64,000 bases of DNA from Angiostrongylus vasorum (Eukaryota > Nematoda > Chromadorea > Rhabditida > Metastrongylidae), in the NCBI GenBank assembly GCA_018806985.1, contig JADANN010000390.1, forward strand, positions 1,709,501-1,773,500. Reading direction: 5' to 3'. Each line of letters begins with the position of its first letter. Within the stretch, counting starts at the first letter, position 1. Positions 23,930-34,057 of the stretch are shown here, piece after piece. A model generated the notes under the pieces. The model was not told where the DNA came from. It saw only the letters and a program-made list of their open reading frames with translations, and made no database searches. The position numbers were made by a program, and so were the translations under genes.

Positions 23930-25960
23930 CTGTGCAGATAGTGTTCAAAATAAGAAGCGCTTAAAATAAACTAATGTCTTTTCAAAGCTAGAAATGGCTC
24001 AATAGTTGTATTCATAGGCTAAAGATCTAGAGAGAAAAACCTTTGAGATTTTTGTTTTGCTTGTTTTTTTTTGTCTCTTTACCGGTCATTAGTCATTCGG
24101 CAGATGTGTTAGGAACCTGGTTGTGGTTGTGTCAGGAACCGCTTTGTGTTCGAAGTCAAAAACGTCGACGTTACAGTTTCAAATAAATGGATCTGTGCTT
24201 TTTTTCCCTTTGTCAGTCGATGTGTAAGAAAAAGTTTTCAATTTTGTGGCTTCTGAGATTAACTTGACACAAAAAATCTCGTGAACTTCGCTAGCGTGAA
24301 TGATTAGCTTCATCGAAGTTGTGGATTGGTTTCTTAGTAGTAAAAGACTGATGACCGGCCTTATTTAGCTGAAGTTGTTAAAAAGCCCTTGGGGAGGAGA
24401 CTTTATTCCTTCATGACCATTTTTTTCCCCTATCTGCGAGCCTTTCCACTTTCTTTTTCAGATTCTATGAAGAACCTCTAGTTGAGAATTGAACATAAAC
24501 AATGCGTATGTTTTGAGCATCTTGAAAGTACAAGCTGTAATTGTAACCGTATTAACAGTGCTTTTATCGGACAAGAATGAGATTGCGAGAGCTGAGATCT
24601 TTTTTCTAGTAAAATGTCTTGGAAGTTATAAATCTCTAATCGACATACCTTCTTAAAGCGCTTGTGATTTCTTGCGTCCGATCTTTTTGTATCGTCCAAT
24701 ACTTCAACTTCTGTCGTCGTTTACAAATGAGTGTTGTTGTTTCGTCACTGGTAGGGCTAATTCTTTGAGATTTCAGTTGTCAGTAGGTTTGAGTTGTAGA
24801 TGATTGAAAATTGAGACCAGAATTCTTGTCAGCGATTTGTGTGAGCTTTCCACTAGTTGAGTTCGTATTGTCGGCGAAGTGGTGTTTGAGTGAAAGGTGG
24901 ATTCTTCCACTTGAGCGTTTCCATCGAGCTTGAGCACCATCATATGATCGTTGAGTGCAACGATAAAGCGATTTTTTCGCATGTGATCTTCTCGGCACTT
25001 AGGTATTCTATTATGAAGATCGTGGTAGTCGTACAACAAAGGTGTCCAAGGGTGTAGAGCAACTCATTCCGATAACAACTCGTTTATCATCAGATCGAAC
25101 TTGTTCACAGCATCGGTAGGGTGATATCGAGAGTTGTAGATGACGACTGCTGTTGTTGAACAACATGAACGACGTGTGCTACTGGTAAGTGTTGTCTTAG
25201 CCAGCGGGTGGAGAATGCCTTGAAATTGGCACACACGCACCCGAGGTGATGTCGATCAATAGACTGGCGCTTTGCTTTGCGGTTGAATTACAGGGGAGGG
25301 GGACGGAGTGGGAACACACACATACACGGTTGCAGCATACCATCTTTTTCCGCCAGCCGTACGTCCTTCCGTCCGTTCATCCGTTCGTCCGTCCAGCGCT
25401 CCGTCCGTCACACCAAACGACGATCATCACCACTACTGGCTCCGATGAGGTTACGCTTCTGTGATAAGCAAGATAATATCATGCATAATGTTCCACTTAT
25501 CATGAAATCTCTCATCACAATGCAGTTGAAAGTTGATCGACGTGGTACTTCGGTCAGCTGGTTTACACGTGTACTCACAAACTCATACGAAGTGGTTGTA
25601 ACTCACGAAGTGGCCGCCTGGATGGATTCTGTGCATTCTGTAACGGCTGCTGCTTTTTGCCATCGACAGTTGTGATTCGCTAATCGTGTAAAGTTGACCA
25701 AGCAGTGGTGTTTATGATCTCCATGCTTCACCATCATCATTATCCAGAATCGCCTGATTGTGACAAGTCGTGTGACATCCATATTGCCTGATGAATCTTC
25801 AAACCCACTGCGTGGTCATCGAGGAACTTGACGACGAAGATGTTGCTCTGTAGTGGTTCGTGATGACGCTTGAGCGTATGCATGTATGTCGTCGGTGCAT
25901 ATATTATGGTGAGAACTTGCAGTGTTGTCTGCGCGTCGACATCAACAAATGCTCTCTATT
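23930..25960. other. GC-richer stretch, possible unrecognised exons or promoter
   Basis: From about 24770 to 25960 GC content rises and frames of 70-130 codons occur on both strands, including a minus frame with FIVALNDHMMVLKLDGNAQV at 24773-25039. No family was recognised. A CCGTCCGTTCGTCCGTCC-like simple tract lies near 25365-25410. Confidence 0.35.
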
Positions 25961-25969
25961 GCCGTAATG

Positions 25970-26290
25970 TGTCCGACTTGTCCGACGACGACACACTGCG
26001 GTTGTTCGTTTAGCAAGCGGCACCGCCCGCCCTATCCAGCCGGTATCCGAGTCCGAGTCGGTCATCAGAAGGCTTGAGAAACGATGGGATTATTTGCTGG
26101 GACACTAGTTGTGAGGTCGTGATGATTTGTGCCTTATCCGACGACGACGCTCTGTAGTTGCTCATTTAGCAAACAGCACCGCCCGCCCTCCATCCAGCCA
26201 GTATCAGATAGTCAGCCATCAGAAAGGTTCAGAAACGATGAGATTGCTTGCTTGGGATACTTTGCACCATTTGTGAGATCATGATGATCG
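25970..26290 (+). repeat. Tandem duplication, two units of about 160 bp
   Basis: Unit 1 (25970-26115) and unit 2 (26120-26290) share TCCGACGACGAC, GCACCGCCCGCCC, ATCCAGCC, GTCATCAGAA and GAGAAACGATG-like blocks in order. The surrounding 25.2-26.3 kb is unusually GC-rich for this window. Confidence 0.75.
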
Positions 26291-26384
26291 CTGCCTCAAG
26301 AGATGCGAGCAAGAAAGGGCAGAATATGCTTAGTAGTACTGATATTCGCCATGTATTATTTTTTATTCACTACCTATTTTTTCA

Positions 26385-26560
26385 TGGCAGGATATTATGT
26401 GGAATACAACGACAAGAATGCTGAGATATTAGCAGAACTCATAAATCTCGGCTAGGGCTTCGAACCCCTTGATTACCGTTTCCAGCGGAGTCACTATCTG
26501 GTTCAGTTCCGAACTGGTATTCAACGGCAAACACACCACAAACTCTTCTAGTAAACTGTA
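26385..26560 (+). mobile_element. Degenerate copy of the palindromic MITE-like family
   Basis: Shares ATGGCAGGATATTATGTGG then AATGCTGAGATATTAGCA with the left arms at 17.26 and 37.97 kb, and ends with GGCAAACACACCA. The right arm is not clear. Confidence 0.45.
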
Positions 26561-27244
26561 TACTTACTGTTGATCAATTACTTAGATGTGAATCACTAAG
26601 TAGTGAGCAGACGATTTCTGTATGAGTGATTTGGACTATGACGTCAGACGACGGGTAGAGTAACTTTTCACTGAGTGACTTAATTTATAAAAAACATGGC
26701 TGGAGTTTGGCAGATGGGACAAATTCGAGGTGAAGTTGTGAGAGGGGCTCGCAATGTAGTGTTTGGCATTTCCTATATCTTCGATTGCGTTTGCAATGTT
26801 CATAGATTAAGAGCAACTGGTGTAGAAAATACGAATAGACACTGGCCGCTTAAGTTAAAAACGATTCATTTACAATATGGAGAAGCGTTTCTTGTGTGGT
26901 AATCTGTGAATTTTACTCAGATCTCATTTGTAACTCTGTGTTTTTCTTCAGTTCAGTCTTTAATCATGACATTATCATTTGTTGTCACCTTATCGTTCTC
27001 TAGTCGAATTGTTTTCCGTTTGTCTATTCCGAACAGCACGCATGCGTAGAAAGGATGTAGGTCAAATTAAATCAATAATGGGCGCAGAATATAATGTTTT
27101 TCATTTGCCATACTGTAATGCAAGCAAATTTTTTCTTTAAATATAATTTTCGAAAGTGGTATGTATGAATCCTCCCAAACGTTTATTAAACGAAAAAAAA
27201 TTAAACGTATATTTACGTTAACTCATCATGGCTGAGAGCTGTTC

Positions 27245-27580
27245 GTGGGTGTCGGGCTGTGATGTACACCGGGGAGATTCATCTCCCGGCAGGGTCTCCC
27301 AAGCTGAGAAGGGGTCCGGCGTTTCCATCAGCAAGCCCAGCCAAAAGTGAACTAATACCAGGATCCACCATCTTCCTCGTATCAAAGTCGCATGGTGACA
27401 AATCTCACTCTGATCCAAAAAAGGTGGCGACGGCCTGTGATGGTGAAGATCGGGGGGCTGACTTTGGCTAGGCTGACCTGGGGCCTCCACGAACCACAAT
27501 GGCTAAACAGAGCAAGACTCTGAAAAAAAATGGAAGTTTTACTGTGAACCAGTAAGGACGAATCATTCAAAGTATGAAAG
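27245..27580 (+). repeat. Repeat D copy, full length
   Basis: Has the complete 5' part (GGGCTGTGATGTACACCGG, GGTCTCCCAAGCTGAG) followed by the usual central blocks. The 3' end GTGCTGGGG is degenerate here. Confidence 0.82.
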
Positions 27581-28019
27581 AAGATATTTTTCTCTTTGTA
27601 GTAATGCTGAAATAAAGTATTGAACTTGCCAACCATCGTTTAAAATGAGTAATTACGTGTTTTTTAGGTCTCTTTTTTTTCTTGCACTTGTTTCTTTTTC
27701 CTTCATTTTTTTCCTGACGACGTGAATACAACTAGAGCGCTTCGCGGTCTATTGCGTGTGGTTTCCGTATGAGATCATCTGATCCTGAAATCATCTTTAC
27801 TTTGGAAGCCTATAAATCTTTCACATTCATTCCACGTTCGTACATTTTCCCTGTCGAATATTTCATTTACCACTGAGTTAAATTCAATGTATGGTGTTAA
27901 ATAATATAGTATTTGTGCTACAATGAAGTTAGGAGTCATAAAATTCTTCGTTTCCGTACTTTTATTTTTCCATACTTTTGTTTAGAATCATTATTACAGT
28001 GGTATGCAATTCATTTCTG

Positions 28020-28235
28020 GTTTCCCAAGTGAAGAAATTCCTCTGGTTCCTTTGATCCACAAGGGCTGCGACTGCCAGTGGTAGTGAAGACCTTGGACAG
28101 ACGTTGGCCAGTCTGAGCTCGGGATTCCAGGGAACCACAGTGGCTTAACCAGCAAATCTCCGAAAAAATGGTGGTTATGCTAGGGGCACGCACAACCAGT
28201 AACAACTGGTCGTTCAAGTATCAAGTATCAAGTAA
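28020..28235 (+). repeat. Repeat D copy, 5' truncated
   Basis: Central block CAGGGAACCACAGTGGCTTA and an end with three CAAGTAT-like units, showing the simple-repeat tail of the family. Confidence 0.75.
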
Positions 28236-28859
28236 ATGGAGAAATTTAGACCATAAGAATTGGCTCAACTGCATTTATTTTTTGAAAGACCTTCATCTAT
28301 GTATGGGTATATTATTTAAAGACATTGGTTTTTATGGAAACGTTAACAATTAAGCGCCTAGATGTGAAACAAAAAAGTAGAACACAAAAAAGACAGAATG
28401 CTTTGGACTAAAAAAGTTGAGAAAGAGAAAGTAAAGAAAGACAAGGAGGGAGGATGCTCATCTTCTTGCTGTTTTTGTTTTCTACAATGTTTGTTGCTCC
28501 GAAAAAAAAAGAGCAAACCTGCGGTTTTTTCAGTTTTATGTGCCGATATGCTCTCTGCTTACCCACTCAATGGATGAAGTATCGTATAAGATATATGAAC
28601 CAACGGAAAAATAATGGCAAAAATGTTCAGTCATTGCAGTTGATATTGAACATTCCAATTTTGCCCTCTTTGTTCTGTTGACGATAGCCGTGTGGTTTTG
28701 GTTTTAGAAAATGGTTTTACCGTAGTAACCCTAAACGATAATGCATAATGAATTTGGCCATACGACTTGGATATTCAAAATTAGTTTTGTGAATGAATTG
28801 CTGCCTATGGTAGTGGTTGAAATTTTTCGTAATTTCCGTTCGTAGAAGTGGTTCGTGAC

Positions 28860-29250
28860 ATTTCGAGAAGTCCTGCAACGAAAATGAACCCGACTTGTCA
28901 TGATCTGCTACGTACTTTGTTCTGGTTCGTTAAGAAAAAACGGCGAGTGATGGGATTTTTCGAAGCAGTACATTGTAACTTCAGGACCGACTTTATGTTA
29001 GCATCAGCATTGGTGAAATAAGGCGCTTTACTGTAGTATTTTACAGTACCTTGTATTCTTCGAAAGTCTTCGATTACTGCTGGTACTGTTAGGGAAGTTA
29101 TTTGTATCATTTCATGGAGTTAATACAACGAAAACGATTGCAACAGTTGATAGTATGCTTAGTTCTGTTCTGGTTCGTTAGGAAACGTCAGCATGTGATG
29201 CGATTTTTCAACGGAGTTCGTTGCATTCGTTCACATTCTTCGCATTCACT
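28860..29250 (+). repeat. Imperfect duplication, about 245 bp apart
   Basis: TTTGTTCTGGTTCGTTAAG...GGGATTTTTCGAAGCAGT (about 28916-28975) recurs as GTTCTGTTCTGGTTCGTTAG...GCGATTTTTCAACGGAGT (about 29161-29220), with further weak similarity on the left. Confidence 0.55.
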
Positions 29251-29419
29251 TCTCTTACTAGTAAGTGTTCGGCGTTCTAGACTATACCCATTCTGTCTCT
29301 CGTCTATTTATTTGCGACTTTTAATGTGTTTCGGATTGTTGCTTTGTGAAGAGAGTGATGCTTCGATTTTTATGAGTCGACGAACAACATGTGTATGCGC
29401 AGAAGTCGCGAAATGACTG

Positions 29420-29720
29420 GGGGGGAGGAGTGAGGAGGAAGTAAGACAGGAGCGGCCGCCTGGCCCAGCTTAGCCCATCCGGCGTCCCGTCTCGTTCCCC
29501 CGGATGACTTTGTTCGGCGGCCGTGTCTCTGCCCCATCCATACACAACGACGTTCTTCGCCGCCGATTATTTGTCCTCCACTCGGTCGATAATATGAAAT
29601 ATAGAGTAGGTGGCCGAGGAAAGCAGGTGGTCAGGAAGTCGAGGGATGTTGTTTGTGTGATGTTGCAATGAGATTCGCATGATGTGGTACCCATAGAAGT
29701 GAGCTCTTCCATTCGTTTGA
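29420..29720. other. GC-rich island, possible promoter
   Basis: About 300 bp with CpG-containing tracts (GGAGCGGCCGCCTGG, GTTCGGCGGCCGTG) in otherwise AT-rich DNA. No gene can be tied to it. Confidence 0.25.
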
Positions 29721-30571
29721 AATGTTTTCAGGTAACTTTATACTCGGATGAAAATTCATAACTTTAGAATAGAATCTTTGGAACATGGCTAGGTGATGAT
29801 GCAAGTTGCAGGAAAGATGAGAGTTTTACATTTGAAGAACCTCTTCGAAAATCAGAGATGATATAACCTTCGTTTATCGGCATAGATTAATGTTCACTGG
29901 TACGAACGATTGCACGTATATGGGCTTTGGATCCTGTTACTTCGACTCGGCATAACTTCACATTTTATGTTCCTTTATTCTTTCCCTTATTTCTCAATTA
30001 ATTCCTTGATAACCGGTAAGTAGAAATAAAATTCAGGTACTTGGCTGTATAGTAGCTACCGAATTACTCATTATTCGGATAGCTTTCGCCTAAATACTTA
30101 AGAATGTTGATACTTGGAGCAAACAGTGACATACCGTCGTGATGAAGAATAGCTGAGACCATTTTAGTTGAATTGGTTTATTGCCAGTTTGCCAGTTTTT
30201 TTTCTGAAATGCCAAGAAAACTGTGCCAGACCGTTCCTGGTCGTTAGCATTGACACACTTGCTGGACATTGTGGATTAAGAGGCTGGTTTGGCAATTTGT
30301 GACTGGGTTCAGTTCAGGATGGAGGCGATTTCTGGCATTGATTTACATTTACTTGGGTTTCCGTATCGAAATGTCAACTTATCAGTGAAGTCATGCAGAA
30401 CGTATGATTTCTAAAAGGTAACCTTACTGCTCACGAGAAAACACCTAAGTATTAGCTCTTAGGGTGCTTTCTTTCAAGAAGTTTTACTTTATAAGAATTG
30501 CTACAAGTTAATTGTAGTTGTCTTAGTGTGCGTCCTAACGGTTTACCGCCTTATCGTGGATAGCGGTGTTC

Positions 30572-30902
30572 TTAGGCGTCGGGCTGCGATGTACAGCGGG
30601 GTATTCATCCGCCCGCAGGGTCGCCCAAGCTGAGTAGGAGTTCGGAGTTTCCATCAGGAAGCCCAGCTGGGATTATACCAATACCTGGATCCGTCCCCAT
30701 CCTGGTATCAAACTAGTCGCATGGCGGCAAATATCCCTGTGGTCCACAAAGGCGGTGGTGACGACCTGGGACAGACTTCGGCGAGGCTGACCTCGGACTC
30801 CAGGGAACCACAAAGGCTAAAGCAGGAAAACTACGAAACTAGGGAAATTATGCTGTGGCCTGCACAACCAGTAAAGACGAGCCTTCCAAGTATCCAAGTA
30901 AT
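30572..30902 (+). repeat. Repeat D copy, full length
   Basis: The 5' part (GGGCTGCGATGTACAGCGG) matches the 27.2 kb copy. It ends CCTGCACAACCAGTAAAGACG then CAAGTATCCAAGTA. Confidence 0.82.
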
Positions 30903-31327
30903 TGCAACTGTCACATTAACTGCGACAAGAATCACATTTTGGTGTTATAGCATTAACTCAGTTCTATGTTTTAGTGGTGCAAAGTAAACAGAATAGGCAA
31001 ATTGTAGGTTAAAAATGTTGTAAATGTTAAAAGGGTGTTACTAAGTAAACCACAAACTCCAGCCGTAAGATAACGACGATCTATTGGTTCGACTGTAATT
31101 ATTGTAAATGTAATCGTTTCTATACAGTGATGCACACAGGGCAACGTTGTTGTCAGGGATTTAGTGTACTGGACAAAAAATTGTAATTTGCTGCTCATTT
31201 TTAATACTATAAGGTTATTGATAATGTAACTTATTGATAATGTAACAAGTGGAGAAACGATCGACAATAATAAAGAACAGGAATAAAAAAATAAAATTCA
31301 TCCACTTCGTACTACTTCGATGACTGA

Positions 31328-31609
31328 GCGCGTGTGGCGCAGTGGTTGGAGGCGCCACTGCGACACGTGGAATCGGTCCCCGCGCCCATGGCCCACTAAG
31401 CCTTCCATCCCTCCGGGGTCGGCAAATTGATACCAGACTTGTCTGGGAGGGTAGCAGCACTGGCTCGATACATCGGCAGACCACCGTGGGTCATTGTAAA
31501 AGGCCAGGTATGCATTCAATCACCTCCAAACGATGCTTAATGAAGTCGAATGCATGGCACATCCCTCAGGGATTGAACAACGCCGAGAGCTTTATCCTTT
31601 ATCCTTTAT
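31328..31609 (+). repeat. SINE-A copy, best preserved
   Basis: The cleanest head in the window: A-box-like GTGTGGCGCAGTGGTTGGAG and a B-box-like GGAATCGGTCCCC. Body and tail (CTTTATCCTTTATCC) are complete. A good family reference. Confidence 0.95.
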
Positions 31610-31988
31610 TTACTTCGATGATTTAACGAAGGCGTTACGATGCTTACCACTACTTAACGTTATGTTGAGTGCGCTGTTTGTAACTTAGAACGATGTGTCT
31701 CTAAAGATTTTGGTCCTTTTTTACAGGTAGTCATAGTCGGGTGCTACAAATAAATTTACGACTCTCCTAGTAATTCTAAAAGGTTCTTTTTCGTGGTTTG
31801 ATAAATCCTTGAGTTCTTCGGTTTCTTTTTTTTTAAATTATATCTCCTGCATGGTATGCTTTAAGTTATTCGAACTTTAGCCAAGGTATTTTATGGTCAA
31901 AAAGATTCGATTAAATGTCAGAACAATGAAAATAAGATTGGTTAGGGGAGCAGAAGAACGTATGTCCAGACTTAGGTATGGATCTCAC

Positions 31989-32093
31989 TCGATTCGGGAA
32001 ATCTTCTTCAAGTGTCAGTTCATCATTGTCCAGTTTCTTTACATAAGTTCCGTTTGCAGATGTCTGTCTTGTTCCATCAGTTCTTTCACTCAT
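31989..32093 (-). CDS. Possible first exon, unidentified
   Basis: The minus-strand ATG lies in a nematode-like context (AAAACAAAATG). It opens 35 codons, MSERTDGTRQTSANG through LTLEEDFPNR, then a donor GTGAGA in phase 0. The peptide is acidic, hydrophilic and without simple repeats. No downstream exon was found with confidence in the repeat-rich 28-31 kb region. Confidence 0.25.
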
Positions 32094-33387
32094 TTTGTTT
32101 TGCAGTTTTTATCCATAGAGGTGGAATTCAACTTTGGATTCTGTTTCACTTTGAAGGTTTCAGTTATGAACTCCACTAAAAAAAGCGTGGAATTTGTGGA
32201 GTTTTGATAAAAATAGCTTCCGTAGTGAATCACTGACATAGAAGTCTGTGTTTATATGTAGCGGCAACCTTTTTTGTATAGTATAAGACTTTGTGAGTTG
32301 CATATTTCCATTGAGAAAAAGGTACATCATCATTTTCAGTACGAAAGAAGCCCGTATATACGCATAAGACCTTGGTCCGACACCTCCCTAAGACCAACCA
32401 AGCCTTCATGCCGCAGGATTAGCACCGAACTTATCTAGGTGTCTCCCTTAAATGCTGAAGAAGTAGGAGTGTCCTAGCACGCTTATACAAGGATTACAGA
32501 GAGAATCGACAGGAGGAGCATTCAGTAACATTCATAGAGGTGACAAAAAAAAAGTCCTCAGGCAGTGGCGTAAACCACACGCAAATCTTAAGACTTCTGC
32601 GACGAAAACGCATCGAATGAATGAACGAATGAAAGAATTGCACGGATCCGTTTAATTAGTTTTGTCGGTTCAGTTGAAGTAAAGAAAAAATAAATAAAGG
32701 ACTGTGTATCGCCCCAACAATCACCTGTAATTTCGTTAACCATAATGTGACTTGACTATGCCCCAGCGCTTCATTCGTCCCCGTTGTGATTGTCGTTGTC
32801 CTTTGTGCAGCCCTATCCTTTCGTCGAAGGCAAACTTACAGTATCACATTTTTTCATAAAAGGTCGTTTATCTTTACTGCTTTTGGTGCCACGCTACCGC
32901 TGGGTAGCTGACCGGGGTGCACCATGGCGACTGGGTAAAATAACGGATTTCCTTTCAGTGAACGCTGAGATGCATTCGTATAGCTTCGACGTTCGTGCAA
33001 GGAAAGCTCTTATACAGCAACAACTGATTTGTCTGAAATTCTGAAAATCAGTGGTGTTTTCGGCATCTGAATGACTAAATTTCCTCATGAAAAGGCTCTA
33101 GCATGATTTCCAGAGAAAGTCACACTCAACCAACACTGAGAATATCAATAAAGAGAGGGCTATGGATCCTCAGATGACAACGGAATCCACACCCAAAGCT
33201 AACCATTTTTTTGGATGACAGTAACAACACACTGAATCGAATGCAGGAAGTGCTCGGATCCGTTATTGTGAAAAGAAGTCGTCTGGAAGATATTATTGGT
33301 CTGATTGCTATCATTAGCATCATTATCACTATTATTATCATCATTAGATACTGCGTGTAGTGTGTCGATAATGGTGCCGTTCATGAG

Positions 33388-33720
33388 GAGGACTGTAGTA
33401 GTTCGATCACGCCATAGGGATTACCGAGCCCCTCATTCCTGCAGGATCCCGAAGTGATTACGAGACTTGTCTGGGAACAATTCACTCCTTGCAAATCAAT
33501 TGGGAACACCCTAGTTCGACTATCCCAGTGCTCACGGAGAGTCGACTCTTGATCAGCACTCAACGACTTTCATAAGGAAGAGAATCGTTCAGCAGCAGCC
33601 GAACTTACAGGCATGAAATTCGAAGACTATTGTAGATGATGGGTGGAGAAAGAAACGAATGGGATGGAAGGAGTGCTGGGAACCGCACAATAGATTTGTA
33701 GGTGGATTGTTTAATAAAGA
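33388..33720 (+). repeat. SINE-F copy
   Basis: Shares AGAGTCGACTCTTGATCAGC, AACGACTTTCATAAGG and the end GTGCTGGGAACCGCACAAT with the copies at 42.7 and 43.2 kb. The 5' tRNA-like head is lost. It ends about 340 bp upstream of the KIAA1143-like start. Confidence 0.7.
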
Positions 33721-34057
33721 AAATAAAATTAAATAGTACAGACAATCGGGATACCTTCAACTATGCCAGACATCGCGAAATTGTTCTCATATTAGAACGC
33801 AAGCACTAAACTCTGTAGTTTTTTGGGCTATGAGTGATGTCGCCGACTTTAATAAATGACACTTCGGCATGTTATTTAAAGTAGTCATTCTCATCATCGT
33901 ATGTTTCGTTTTTTTATCGCACCAAGTCTTGTTATTGTCTCCGAAAGACAACCATTGACTGTCACCTGGAAAACATCGCTAAGTAGTTACATATTATGAT
34001 TTCGCGCCATTTCTCATATCCTTCTGTCTTCGTTCATTCATTGAAATCCACTTATAG

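Noticed and set aside
24773..25039. An 88-codon minus-strand frame in the GC-richer region
   Set aside because: Plausible composition, but no recognised family, and two alternative frames are open over the same bases. Mentioned only in the region note.
28454..28681. A small secreted peptide (hydrophobic N-terminus, MLIFLLFLFSTMF)
   Set aside because: The hydrophobic start is T-rich low-complexity sequence. No cleavage-site or peptide-family features follow.
30971..31267. A 98-codon minus-strand frame with hydrophobic stretches
   Set aside because: AT-rich sequence with a non-ATG start, no family resemblance and no splice partners. Too weak to call.
31215..31626. Several frames of 70-95 codons on both strands
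   Set aside because: They are shadows of a SINE-A copy. The same frames recur in other SINE-A copies (3.3, 41.2, 49.4 kb).
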